Shown: positions 24,429-33,298 of the stretch, in pieces
Position numbering within the stretch: the stretch's first letter is position 1
Layout of the letters: each line of letters starts with the position of its first letter
From: Jiangella anatolica
Lineage (GTDB): Bacteria; Actinomycetota; Actinomycetes; Jiangellales; Jiangellaceae
Length of the DNA: 51,932 nt
Assembly (NCBI RefSeq): GCF_003236295.1
Contig: NZ_POTW01000043.1
Location: 1-51,932, forward strand
Direction of reading: 5' to 3'
Made by a program: the position numbers and the translations under genes
The notes under the pieces: model-generated
Database searches by the model: none
Seen by the model: the letters and a program-made list of their open reading frames with translations, nothing else
Told to the model about the DNA's origin: nothing

Positions 24429-25625
24429 ATGAGCTTCGTCTACGCGGCGGTGCGCACGCCGTTCGGCCGGTTCGGCGGCGCGCTGGCGGGGGTGCGGCCC
24501 GACGACCTGGCCGCCGGCGTCATGCGCGCGGTGCTGGCGCGGGCGCCGGGCCTGGATCCGGGCGCGATCGACGAGGTCGTGTGGGGCAACGCCAACGGCG
24601 CGGGCGAGGAGAACCGCAACGTCGGCCGGATGGCGGCGCTGCTGGCGGGGCTGCCGGTCTCGGTGCCCGGCACGACGGTGAACCGGCTCTGCGGCTCGTC
24701 GCTGGACGCGGCGATGATCGCCTCGCGCGCGATCGAGACCGGCGACGCCGAGATCGCGCTCACCGGCGGGGTGGAGTCGATGACGCGGGCGCCGTGGGTG
24801 CTGCCCAAGCCCGGGCGCGCGTTCGCGCCGGGCGACGTCACCGCGGTCTCGACGACGTTGGGCTGGCGACTGGTCAACCCGCGGATGCCGGCGGAGTGGA
24901 CCGTCAGCCTCGGCGAGGCGAACGAGCAGCTGGGCGAGCGGTACGGCGTCGGCAGGGAGCGGCAGGACGAGTTCGCGCTGCGTTCGCACCAGCTGGCGGC
25001 GGCGGCCTGGGACGACGGCTTCTACGACGACCTCGTCGTGCCCGTCGACGGCGTCGACCTCGGGCGGGACGAGGGCATCCGGCCCGGGTCCACGCTCGAG
25101 GTGCTGGCCGGGCTGACCCCGAGCTTCCGCGCCGGCGGCACGATCACCGCGGGCAACGCGTCACCGCTGAACGACGGCGCCTCCGCCGTGCTGCTCGGGT
25201 CCGAGCGGGCGGCCGCGGCCATCGGGCTGGAGCCGCTGGCGCGCGTCGCCGGCCGCGGCGCGTGTGCCGTCGAGCCGCAGTCGTTCGGCTACGCGCCGGT
25301 CGAGGCGGCCGCGATCGCGCTGCGCCGGGCCGGCATCGGCTGGGACCAGGTGGGCGCTGTGGAGCTGAACGAGGCGTACGCGGTGCAGTCCCTGGTCTGC
25401 GTCGACGCCTGGCTGCGACACGGACTGGCCGACGCCGGGATCGTCAACACCAGGGGCGGTGCGATCGCCATCGGCCATCCGCTCGGCGCGTCCGGCGGGC
25501 GCATCCTCGCCACGCTGGCCGCGGTGCTGCGCGAGCGCCGCGAGCGCTGGGGCGTGGCCGCGATCTGCATCGGCGTCGGGCAGGGCCTGGCCGTCGTGCT
25601 GGAGAACACCGAGGTGGCGCCGTGA
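24429..25625 (+). CDS. pcaF: 3-oxoadipyl-CoA thiolase-like acyltransferase
   Basis: 398 residues. Active-site Cys88 in NRLCGSSLDA; C-terminal GGAIAIGHPLGASGGR with the catalytic His, and CIGVGQG with the second Cys. The block GNANGAGEENRNVGRMAALLAGLP is characteristic of PcaF/PaaJ-type thiolases, which split 3-oxoadipyl-CoA to succinyl-CoA and acetyl-CoA. No Shine-Dalgarno sequence is visible before ATG 24429 (or GTG 24426). The next two genes encode the matching CoA-transferase, each with overlapping start and stop codons. Confidence 0.88.
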   Translation: MSFVYAAVRTPFGRFGGALAGVRPDDLAAGVMRAVLARAPGLDPGAIDEVVWGNANGAGEENRNVGRMAALLAGLPVSVPGTTVNRLCGSSLDAAMIASRAIETGDAEIALTGGVESMTRAPWVLPKPGRAFAPGDVTAVSTTLGWRLVNPRMPAEWTVSLGEANEQLGERYGVGRERQDEFALRSHQLAAAAWDDGFYDDLVVPVDGVDLGRDEGIRPGSTLEVLAGLTPSFRAGGTITAGNASPLNDGASAVLLGSERAAAAIGLEPLARVAGRGACAVEPQSFGYAPVEAAAIALRRAGIGWDQVGAVELNEAYAVQSLVCVDAWLRHGLADAGIVNTRGGAIAIGHPLGASGGRILATLAAVLRERRERWGVAAICIGVGQGLAVVLENTEVAP

Positions 25626-26317
25626 GCCGCACCCGGGTGCTGGACACCGTCGACGAGGCGGTCGCGGGCGTCGAGGACGGCGCGACCGTGCTGGTGGGCG
25701 GGTTCGGCCTGGCCGGCATGCCGTTCGACCTCATCGACGGGCTGATCCGGCAGGGCGCCGGCGACCTCACCGTCGTCTCCAACAACGCCGGCAACGGCGA
25801 CGTCGGCCTGGCCGCGCTGCTGCGGGCCGGCCGGGTGCGCAAGGTGGTCTGCTCCTTCCCCCGTCAGGTCGACTCCTACGTGTTCGACGAGCTGTACCGG
25901 GCCGGGAAGGTCGAGCTCGGGGTCGTGCCGCAGGGCAACCTGGCCGAGCGGCTACGCGCGGCCGGTGCCGGCATCGGCGCGTTCTACACGCCCACCGGCG
26001 CCGGCACGCCGCTGGCCGTGGGCAAGGAGACGCGGGTCATCGACGGCCGCGAACACCTGCTGGAGTACCCGCTCAAGGGCGACGTCGCGCTCATCGCCGC
26101 CCATCGCGCGGACGTGCTCGGCAACCTCGTCTACCGCAAGACCGCCCGCAACTTCGGCCCCGTCATGGCCACCGCCGCCACCACGACGATCGTCCAGGTC
26201 GGCGACGTCGTCCCGGCCGGCGCGCTGGACCCGGAGGCGGTCGTCACCCCCGGCATCTACGTCGACCGGGTCGTCCGGGTCGACGCCCGGCGCTACACCG
26301 TCGAGGGAGCACGATGA
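25622..26317 (+). CDS. pcaI: 3-oxoacid CoA-transferase subunit A (PcaI-like)
   Basis: 231 residues, GTG start overlapping the thiolase stop. Contains the CoA-transferase family I subunit A blocks VGGFGLAGMPFDLI, VVSNNAGNGDVGLAALL and GAFYTPTGAGTPLA. With subunit B it transfers CoA from succinyl-CoA to 3-oxoadipate or a related 3-oxoacid. Gene order thiolase-A-B and sequence features favour 3-oxoadipate over acetoacetate, but no upstream aromatic-ring genes are present, so the true 3-oxoacid is uncertain. Confidence 0.87.
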   Translation: MSRTRVLDTVDEAVAGVEDGATVLVGGFGLAGMPFDLIDGLIRQGAGDLTVVSNNAGNGDVGLAALLRAGRVRKVVCSFPRQVDSYVFDELYRAGKVELGVVPQGNLAERLRAAGAGIGAFYTPTGAGTPLAVGKETRVIDGREHLLEYPLKGDVALIAAHRADVLGNLVYRKTARNFGPVMATAATTTIVQVGDVVPAGALDPEAVVTPGIYVDRVVRVDARRYTVEGAR

Positions 26318-26952
26318 GCCTGACACCGGACGAGCTGGCGGCCCGGGTCGCCCGCGACATCCCCGCCGGCGCCTATGTCAACCTCGGCATCGGCCAGCCC
26401 ACCAAGGTCGCCGACCACCTGCCCGCCGACCTCGGCGTCGTGCTGCACACCGAGAACGGGATGCTCGGCATGGGCCCGGCCGCCACCGGCGACGACGTCG
26501 ACCCCGACCTCACCAACGCCGGCAAGGTCCCGGTGACCGAGCTGCCCGGCGCGGCCTACTTCCACCACGCCGACTCCTTCGCCATGATGCGCGGCGGTCA
26601 CCTCGACGTCTGCGTCCTGGGCGCCTTCCAGGTCTCCCAGCACGGCGACCTCGCCAACTGGCACACCGGCGCGCCCGACGCCATCCCCGCCGTCGGTGGC
26701 GCCATGGACCTCGCCATCGGGGCCAAGCAGGTGTTCGTGATGATGACGCTGTTCACCAAGTCAGGCGAGCCCAAGCTGGTCCCGTCCTGCGGCTACCCCC
26801 TCACCGCCGTGGCCTGCGTCAGCCGCGTCTACACCGACCACGGCGTCTTCGCCGTCGGCCGGGACGGGGTCACCGTCCTGGAGACCTTCGGCACCACGGT
26901 CGGCGAGCTGTCCGCCCGGCTGGACGTCGAGCTGACCGTTCTCACTCGGTGA
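26314..26952 (+). CDS. pcaJ: 3-oxoacid CoA-transferase subunit B (PcaJ-like)
   Basis: 212 residues. The catalytic Glu47 lies in HTENGMLGMGP; NLGIGQPTKVAD near the N-terminus and FQVSQHGDLANW are also typical of subunit B. ATGA overlap with subunit A. The last 11 nt overlap the convergent TPR gene, marking the right end of the IclR-controlled cluster. Confidence 0.9.
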   Translation: MSLTPDELAARVARDIPAGAYVNLGIGQPTKVADHLPADLGVVLHTENGMLGMGPAATGDDVDPDLTNAGKVPVTELPGAAYFHHADSFAMMRGGHLDVCVLGAFQVSQHGDLANWHTGAPDAIPAVGGAMDLAIGAKQVFVMMTLFTKSGEPKLVPSCGYPLTAVACVSRVYTDHGVFAVGRDGVTVLETFGTTVGELSARLDVELTVLTR

Positions 26953-29611
26953 GGCGGGACTCCAGGGTCGCGGCCTCGTGGGTCCGACCCTGGGCGTTCA
27001 GGCGGTCGACCAGGAGCCAGCCGGCCCGGTACCAGAGGTCGTGGCCCTCAGGGAGGCTGGTGAACAGCTGCTCGACCTGCTTCTCGTCGGTGCTGCCGTG
27101 CTCGGCGATCAGGAGGCGGGCGCTGGCGTGCATGTCGTCGTGCCCGCCGCGTTCGTAGAGCTCCGCGGCCCGCGTCGCATGCCGCACGGCTGCGTCGGTC
27201 TCGCCTCGCCGGAGGGCGATCATCGCGAGATCCCACTCGACGCCGGCGGTCTGGAAGAGGACGAGTGGATCCGCGGACGGGAGTGCGTCGAGCACCAGGC
27301 GGACGCGTTCGAGCAGCTCCAATGCCTGGTCGACGTTGCCGAGGTACGCGGCCGACTGCCCTGCCAGGCGGACGGCCTGCACCTGGTCGACGGGCTGTTC
27401 GGCGGCCACATAGAACGACGCCGCCGCGAGGAAGGAGTCGACGGCCGCCTCGTCGCGATCGAGCTGCTGCAGCAGCAGACCCTCATCCTGCCGAACCATG
27501 CCCAGCCAGGCCGGATGCGCCTCAGGTGGCGCCGCGGCCAGCAGCTCCCGCACCTTGGTCAGCGCGGACTCGCGCTCGCCCAGGGCGCGGTAGGCGTTGA
27601 GAAGCAGGCCGCGCACGTCCTCCAGCGGATCGGCGAGGCCGGGGGTGCGATCCAGGACGGTCAGCGCTTCCTCACCGGTCTCGGCCGCCTCCAGAGTGCG
27701 CCCGGTCATCAGGTACGCCCGGGCCAGCTCCACCCGGCACAGTGCGACGTGCACCTCGGCACCTGGCGTCCCCGCCGCCAGCGCGACCGCCTCGATCAGA
27801 TCGTCGACCGCCTCGGCCGGACGCTCCAGCCGTACCCGGAGCCATCCGCGCTGCTTGTAGGCAGCGGATCGCTGCGGAGCGTCGGAGCTGCCGAGGCCGG
27901 CCGTCGCGGCGGCCTCCGCCTCCTCGAGGCGACCCAGCTGCGCCAGCATGTCGCACTCGGCGATCACGGCGGCCGAACGGAGATCGTCGTCGACGTCAGT
28001 GCGCCGGCGGAGCTCGGTCAGCTCGCCGAGGGCGTCCTCGGGCCGGCCTGCCTGCGCGTACATGATCGCCAGAGAGTACTGCCAGTACGCACGGCGCCGG
28101 GGCTCGTCGTTGGCCAGCAGCCAGTGCGCCGGCTCCTCGGCCGTCGCGAGGCCTTCGTCGACCTGACCGCCGGCGCACAGCACGCGGCCGATGCGCGCTC
28201 GGTCGCGCCGCGCGCGGACCTCCTCGCCCGAGGCGGCGTACAGCTCGAGCGCCTCGCGCCAGGCCTCCTGAGCAACCTCCGGGTCGTTCTGTGCCATCAG
28301 GCCGCGACCATCCAGCACGCGGGCCCGGTCGACCGGCGTCCAATCGCTCTCCGCCACCTCCTGTTCGAACCCCTGCCATGCGGCGGCGGCCTCTTCGTAT
28401 GCACCCCGGTGCCACGCGTCCTCCGCCCGGTCCAGCCAGCCGCGCCCGGCCGGCGTCGCCGGCTCGGCCTCCTCCGCCGCCACCGTCACGGGCGCGGGCG
28501 GCGGGCTCGCCTGCTGGTGCAGCCGAGCCCGCCGCGCGGTCTCCGACAACGGCAGGTAGTCCAGCCACGGCTCGGCCGTCAGCATCGCCCGGATCACATC
28601 GCTGGTGTGCGTAGTCCGGTTGCGCTCGTCGAACTGCGCGGCCAGCTCCAGCGCACGTCCGGCCAGCCGCTCGCCCAGCTCTGCCGCCAGCACAGGCGCG
28701 GCTTTCGGCTGCCGGATCGCCAGGTCGCCCGCGCGGCCGAGGGCGTGGGCGGCCGCCGCCGCGAACATCATCTCCGCGTGCGGCGAGGACGGGTCGGCGG
28801 TCTCGCCGAGGTGCCGCTCGATCAGCTCGACGGCCTTGACCTCGTTGCCGGTCCGGGCCAGGAACATGATGTGGTCCGCGTGCTCCCGCAGCCGCCCGGC
28901 CCGGCCGCGCAGGATCCGGTAGGCCTTCCGGTGCGCGTCGACCGCCTCGGCCTGCATGCCTTCGGCCACGTAAGCGGGCAGCAACGCGGTCAGCAGCTCT
29001 TGGGGTTGTTCCTCACAGGTGTACTGCCCGTCCAGCACGTTCAAGCCCAGCGCGACGGCGTCCGCCGTCCGGCCGGCGCTGGTCAGGTGGTGCACCTTGG
29101 ACGTGGGGTCACAGCCGGCGCAATCGGACAGGCCGTCGCGGGGTGCGGTGGACCAGAGCCGGAACTGCTCGGCCGCCGCTTGGACGTCACCGATGTGATG
29201 CGCGACCAGCCACCGGTGCTGGTGCACGGCATGCATGCTGTGGCCGCCGGCCCGCCACCGCCGCTCCATGTCGTCGAGCACCGCGTACGTCCGGTCCAGC
29301 GGGACTTCGGGGAACTTGGTCATGGTGCTGGGCGCGTACTTGAAGCACCAATGGAACTTGTGCGAGTGGCGCTGATACCTGCCCGGGTCGGCGTCCCAGT
29401 CCGCCACGCACCGCGCGAACGGCACCAGCGACTTGCGCGGCTCGCCGCCCAGCACATACGCCGTCACCAGCGACAGCCGGCTGTAGAACGCGAGGTCGTC
29501 CTCGCCCGCCGCATCGGCGCGGCGCACGACGTCCTCGAGCAGGGCAGACCGCGCCTTCCCGTACGGCGCGTTCTCGGCCTGCCGAAGCCGGTCGACCAGT
29601 TCCTCGTTCAT
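26942..29611 (-). CDS. TPR-repeat protein partnered with HSP90 homologue
   Basis: 889 residues, almost wholly helical and Ala/Leu/Glu-rich. TPR-like helix pairs are clear from about residue 400 to the end (for example EEAAAAWQGFEQE, EDALGELTELRRR, ERPAEAVDDLIEAVALA, GNVDQALELLERVR); the N-terminal half is a divergent helical-repeat region with a conserved-looking DCAGCDP segment. No signal peptide, membrane segment or enzymatic domain is visible. ATG overlaps the HSP90-family stop (ATGA), so the two proteins are made together and probably interact. The client or process is unknown. Confidence 0.8.
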   Translation of the reverse strand: MNEELVDRLRQAENAPYGKARSALLEDVVRRADAAGEDDLAFYSRLSLVTAYVLGGEPRKSLVPFARCVADWDADPGRYQRHSHKFHWCFKYAPSTMTKFPEVPLDRTYAVLDDMERRWRAGGHSMHAVHQHRWLVAHHIGDVQAAAEQFRLWSTAPRDGLSDCAGCDPTSKVHHLTSAGRTADAVALGLNVLDGQYTCEEQPQELLTALLPAYVAEGMQAEAVDAHRKAYRILRGRAGRLREHADHIMFLARTGNEVKAVELIERHLGETADPSSPHAEMMFAAAAAHALGRAGDLAIRQPKAAPVLAAELGERLAGRALELAAQFDERNRTTHTSDVIRAMLTAEPWLDYLPLSETARRARLHQQASPPPAPVTVAAEEAEPATPAGRGWLDRAEDAWHRGAYEEAAAAWQGFEQEVAESDWTPVDRARVLDGRGLMAQNDPEVAQEAWREALELYAASGEEVRARRDRARIGRVLCAGGQVDEGLATAEEPAHWLLANDEPRRRAYWQYSLAIMYAQAGRPEDALGELTELRRRTDVDDDLRSAAVIAECDMLAQLGRLEEAEAAATAGLGSSDAPQRSAAYKQRGWLRVRLERPAEAVDDLIEAVALAAGTPGAEVHVALCRVELARAYLMTGRTLEAAETGEEALTVLDRTPGLADPLEDVRGLLLNAYRALGERESALTKVRELLAAAPPEAHPAWLGMVRQDEGLLLQQLDRDEAAVDSFLAAASFYVAAEQPVDQVQAVRLAGQSAAYLGNVDQALELLERVRLVLDALPSADPLVLFQTAGVEWDLAMIALRRGETDAAVRHATRAAELYERGGHDDMHASARLLIAEHGSTDEKQVEQLFTSLPEGHDLWYRAGWLLVDRLNAQGRTHEAATLESRLTE

Positions 29612-31377
29612 CGGGCCGGGTCCTCCTGAGTGGGGACGGCCTGATCCAGCAGGCCGAGGAAGGAGCGGTTCACCAGTGCGGAGTCGGCCGGGCTGATCGG
29701 GTGGTAGCCGAGCATCAACGCGTGCCCGTACAGGCCTTCCACCGCGATCCGCGTGAGCTCTCGGTCGCCCAGCGTCGCCATCCGCCGGACGAGCGGACTG
29801 CGGTGGTTCAGCACCAGCTGCGGGCGGCTGTCGTCGTGCGTGTCGAGTGCGCCGAGCACTTCGGACCAGAGTGCGTCGGCACGGTCCTTGGTCGCTCTGA
29901 GCTCGCTCGCGAACTGAGCGGACCGGTCGACGAGGTAGAGCGCGGGCAGACTGGCCGGCTCGAAGGCGCGGACCACCACCTCGCAGCCGACCGGATCCAG
30001 CGCGGCCTGGGCGAGCTGGACGAACGGGCGGAGCCGCAGCTCGGTGTCCGGGTCGAGACTGTCGAAGCTGGTGCTCAGCTCGGTCGGGTCGAACCTCATC
30101 GTGGTGAGGCCGGGCACCACCTCGGGCAGCCGTTCGAGCAGCTCGCTGTCGTAGGTGTAGCCCGCGTTCACGACCGTGATCTGCTGGGCGCCGGCGACCG
30201 CGGCCAACTGGCGGAACTCCTCGGTCGTGGCGACATAGCGGATCACCCCCGAACGCTCCCGCAGTTCGGCAGTCGTCATGCGGCCGTTGTTGGTCTCGAA
30301 CCGCAGCCAGCGATGGACCAGCCGCAGCATCTCGTCGTCGTGCAGTGCCAGGGCCTTCACCCCGAGGTGGTGGATGCCGATGAACTTGTCGAGCCTGGCG
30401 GGGTTCGTGGTTCCGAGCCGGACCAGCCAGCCGCGCAACTGCTCACCCAGCGCGTCCCGGGTGGCGTCGAGGGCGCCGTCATCGAAGAGCGCCTCGCGGC
30501 TCGCGGTCGGCCTCAGCTCCGAGGTGTCGATGACCGCGCGGACGAAGAACGCCCAGTCGGGCAGCAGCCCTTCGACGTTCTCGGCGAGCAGCATGCGCTT
30601 CAGGTACACGCGGTGCGTGGCGCGCTCGGCCGGGTTGGCGGCGAACGGCAGCACGAAGGCCACGCCGGTGAGCCCGGCGGCCGGGTTGCTCAGGTGGATC
30701 ACGTCGAACGGCGTGAACCCGAGCTCGTCCTGGGCGTAGCCGACCAGGTCCGCACGTTGGGCGCCGCCGGCGCCCTCCCACGGCGCCGTGCCATCGGTGA
30801 CCCGCCCGCCGTCGACGCGGATCTCGATCGGCAGGAGCGCGCCGAAGAGCCGGATCAGCTCGACGACGGTGGCCCGCTGGTACCACTGCTCGGCGCCCCG
30901 CCGGGCTTTGAGCGTCACTGTGGTGCCGACCTCGGCACGGTCCGCGGTCGCCGCAACCGTGTAGCGGCCGTCCGCCGCACCGATCCAGCGGGTGGCCGGG
31001 CCGCCGTCGGGCCGGGTGACGACCTCGACCTCGTCGGCGACCATGAACGCGGACAGCAGGCCGATCCCGAACTGGCCGATGAACTCGGTCCGGGCGAACC
31101 CGATCTCGTCGCGCTTGGAGCTCCGCCCGATCGTCGCCAGCAGCTCCCGCACCTCGTCCGGCCGCAGCCCGATCCCGGTGTCGGCGATGCTCAGGGCGTC
31201 GTCCGCCGTCCGCATGTCGATCCGCCGCGGCGCCTCGGGATCCTGGGCCTGCCGGGCGGTGATCGCGTCGACGGCGTTCTGCAGCAGCTCGCGCAGATAC
31301 ACGCGCGGACTGCTGTACAAGTGGTTGCTCAGCAGGTCGACGATCCCCTGTAAGTCGACCTGGAAGTTCTCACTCAC
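29608..31377 (-). CDS. HSP90-family (HtpG-like) ATPase
   Basis: 589 residues. GHKL ATP-binding motifs: YLRELLQNAVDA with Glu30 and Asn34, DTGIG at 66-70, and GQFGIGLLS at 101-109. The middle-domain arginine motif reads ELRPTASREAL, and the C-terminal third is divergent from E. coli HtpG. It lacks the EEVD tail that recruits TPR co-chaperones in eukaryotes. GTG start 31377 has only a weak ribosome-binding site. It lies 14 bp downstream of the preceding minus-strand gene and overlaps the TPR gene, so it may be read through from the promoter at 33.2 kb as well as from its own. Confidence 0.88.
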   Translation of the reverse strand: MSENFQVDLQGIVDLLSNHLYSSPRVYLRELLQNAVDAITARQAQDPEAPRRIDMRTADDALSIADTGIGLRPDEVRELLATIGRSSKRDEIGFARTEFIGQFGIGLLSAFMVADEVEVVTRPDGGPATRWIGAADGRYTVAATADRAEVGTTVTLKARRGAEQWYQRATVVELIRLFGALLPIEIRVDGGRVTDGTAPWEGAGGAQRADLVGYAQDELGFTPFDVIHLSNPAAGLTGVAFVLPFAANPAERATHRVYLKRMLLAENVEGLLPDWAFFVRAVIDTSELRPTASREALFDDGALDATRDALGEQLRGWLVRLGTTNPARLDKFIGIHHLGVKALALHDDEMLRLVHRWLRFETNNGRMTTAELRERSGVIRYVATTEEFRQLAAVAGAQQITVVNAGYTYDSELLERLPEVVPGLTTMRFDPTELSTSFDSLDPDTELRLRPFVQLAQAALDPVGCEVVVRAFEPASLPALYLVDRSAQFASELRATKDRADALWSEVLGALDTHDDSRPQLVLNHRSPLVRRMATLGDRELTRIAVEGLYGHALMLGYHPISPADSALVNRSFLGLLDQAVPTQEDPAR

Positions 31378-31391
31378 CCCGGCAACCTATG

Positions 31392-33203
31392 TCATCCCGA
31401 TGTGTCGCGGGTGTCCTCATCCGTCGCGATCGGCCGCAGCGGCATGCGTGTGGTGGTGAGGTCCAGGTCGACCGTGCTGGCGGGGGAGAGTTCGACGGCG
31501 AAGCGGGCCGTGCCGACGGGCGTCGTCGCCGCGGCGGTGCGCACCGACTCGATCCGGAACTCGCCGAACGCGCCGCCCTGGACGATGACCTCGCGAGGCT
31601 GCGCCGGGTGGAGGTTGACCAGGCGCACGCTCACGCCGTCGGCGGCGACGCGGTGGACCAGCGCCGCGACGTCCGGCGGCAGCCCGGGCCGGCCCTCGGT
31701 GAAGTACCGCAGCCGGGTGTGCAGCAGCCCGCCGTTGTAGATCGGCGCGGGCCCGCCGAGGGTCAGCTGGACCAGGGCCTCGGTGCTGACCGGGTTCATC
31801 CGCTGCCAGTGGTGCAGGTCGTAGGTCAGTGGGTCGGCGTCGTCGGCCTGGACCGCCGACGTCTGGGCGGCGACGTGCGCCAGCGCGGCCGCGGCCGCCC
31901 GAGCCGGGTAGTCCGGGTTGGCGCCGCTCAGGTAGTGCAGCCAGGGCCGGGTGCCGGCGTCGCGGAACCGGCCCGGCTCGGACGGGACCGCCGTCCAGTC
32001 GTCGGGGTCGCCGGTCTCGAGCTCGTCGAGCAGGGCCCGGTCGGCGGGGTCGCCGGACAGGTGCCAGAGCGCCAGGGCGAACCGCGGCGGCAGCGGCTTG
32101 AAGTCGAACCAGCCGGAGGCGTCGTGGCGGTGCGGCACCACCAGCCGTCCGTCGTCGACCCGGCCCAGCTCCAGCATCCGGCGCAGCAGCGTCCGGGGCA
32201 GGTCGAGGTACCCGTCGTCGGCGGTGAGTAGGTACGCCGACGAGGCGGCCACCAGCACCGCGCTCGCGATCGGCTCCAGCCCGTGCGGCCACGACCAGCC
32301 GTAGTGCCCGCCGTACCAGCGGCTGTCCAAGTACTCGCCGACCGCGCCGGACAGCCCGACGTTGTCCGGGATCAGCCCGCCGTTGGCGGCGGCCCGCTCC
32401 CGCCAGGCGTCGACGTAGCCGAGCACCCAGTCGCGCAGGCCCGGCTCGCCCGTGGTGGCGTAGGCGAGCGTGACCAGCCCGGTCGAGGTGAGGTTGACGG
32501 CGGTGTCGCCGCGCGCCATGCGCTCGTGCATCGCCTGGCCCATGCGCCGGGCGTTGGCCGGGTCCTTCAGATCGGTGAACGCGGTGATCCCGGGCAGATC
32601 GCGGAACGGCAGCCCGTACGGCTCGTGCCGAGCGCTCCACTCGTAGACGTTCTCGTCGTCGGTGAACGGGTGGGAGTAGCGGTACGGGCCGAAGCGTGGG
32701 CCGCCGCTGCCGGTGTGCGCCGCGCGGATGATCCGGTGGACGGGGTCGTAGTTGCCGTGCGCAGGGTCGGTGTAGAGGCCGGCGAACCGGGCGACCCGGT
32801 CGCGCCAGGCCGCCGGGTCGGCGAGGCACAGGTGGTGGAGCAGCAGGTTGCCCTCGCCCTGGTGGAACCAGTCGTAGCCGCGCTCGTACTCGTGCAGCGC
32901 CTGTCCGTACCGGGTGAACTGCGCGGTGACGCCGGACCAGACCCGCGCCGACGTCGCCAGCAGCGAGTCGTCCGCGCCCAGCAGGTAGGCCAGCGGCCAG
33001 TCGTAGACGGACTCGTAGCCGTCGTCGAGGCCGTCCCGGCCGGGCAGCGCGTCGCGCCAGATCAGGCTGCCGTCGGACGCCAGGTACGTGGCCGCGAAGA
33101 TCGCGGCCGCCGGTCGGAGGTCGTCGAGCAGCCGCCGTTGCTGGACCGCCCAGGACGGCGGGCTCCCGAGCGGCGCCGTCATGCCGCGGAGGCGGGTCAC
33201 CAT
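31392..33203 (-). CDS. unrecognised protein, probable alpha/alpha-toroid fold
   Basis: 603 residues, no family name recognised. It is rich in Trp, His and Tyr in helical contexts (YDWPLAYLLG, ERGYDWFHQGEGNLLLHHL, YGGHYGWSWPHGLEP, DASGWFDFKPLPPRF), and the last 100 residues look like a beta-sandwich (VSVRLVNLHPAQPREVIVQGG). This resembles (alpha/alpha)-barrel glycoside hydrolases or lyases with a C-terminal beta domain, acting inside the cell since no signal peptide is present. ATG 33203 coincides with the predicted transcription start, implying a leaderless mRNA. Divergent from IclR regulator 2 and near beta-helix glycosidase genes, so carbohydrate processing is the best guess. Confidence 0.55.
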   Translation of the reverse strand: MVTRLRGMTAPLGSPPSWAVQQRRLLDDLRPAAAIFAATYLASDGSLIWRDALPGRDGLDDGYESVYDWPLAYLLGADDSLLATSARVWSGVTAQFTRYGQALHEYERGYDWFHQGEGNLLLHHLCLADPAAWRDRVARFAGLYTDPAHGNYDPVHRIIRAAHTGSGGPRFGPYRYSHPFTDDENVYEWSARHEPYGLPFRDLPGITAFTDLKDPANARRMGQAMHERMARGDTAVNLTSTGLVTLAYATTGEPGLRDWVLGYVDAWRERAAANGGLIPDNVGLSGAVGEYLDSRWYGGHYGWSWPHGLEPIASAVLVAASSAYLLTADDGYLDLPRTLLRRMLELGRVDDGRLVVPHRHDASGWFDFKPLPPRFALALWHLSGDPADRALLDELETGDPDDWTAVPSEPGRFRDAGTRPWLHYLSGANPDYPARAAAAALAHVAAQTSAVQADDADPLTYDLHHWQRMNPVSTEALVQLTLGGPAPIYNGGLLHTRLRYFTEGRPGLPPDVAALVHRVAADGVSVRLVNLHPAQPREVIVQGGAFGEFRIESVRTAAATTPVGTARFAVELSPASTVDLDLTTTRMPLRPIATDEDTRDTSG

Positions 33204-33210
33204 GGCCGGG

Positions 33211-33240
33211 ACTCTAGAGTGACCCAGATGACCTCGTCAA
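33211..33240 (-). promoter_or_regulatory. promoter of the minus-strand gene at 31.4-33.2 kb
   Basis: Read on the minus strand: TTGACG (33240-33235), an 18-nt spacer and TAGAGT (33216-33211). Transcription would begin at about the ATG at 33203. The -35 overlaps operator copy R1. Confidence 0.5.
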
Positions 33241-33296
33241 CATGCTGAGAGGCTGTCAACATGTCGACAAGCCTTCGCTCCGTCACTATGCTGACG
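33235..33296. promoter_or_regulatory. three operator copies for IclR regulator 2 (R1-R3)
   Basis: Three copies of a TGTCA-N6-TGACA-like element: R1 33235-33250 (CGTCA/TGAGA), R2 33254-33269 (TGTCA/CGACA) and R3 33281-33296 (CGTCA/TGACG). R1 and R2 are 19 bp apart. The same element pair with the same 19-bp step occurs before the beta-helix gene at 34.1 kb. R1 covers the -35 of the divergent gene; R2 and R3 cover the -35 and -10 of the regulator. Confidence 0.7.
33264..33292 (+). promoter_or_regulatory. autoregulated promoter of IclR regulator 2
   Basis: TCGACA (33264-33269), 17-nt spacer, TATGCT (33287-33292). The start point predicted 7 nt downstream is the A of the ATG at 33299, so the mRNA is probably leaderless; no ribosome-binding site is visible. 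Confidence 0.55.
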
Positions 33297-33298
33297 CG

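Noticed and set aside
33242-33298. Earlier ATG for IclR regulator 2
   Set aside because: The operator copies and both promoter hexamers lie in this segment; the protein from 33299 has standard family length.
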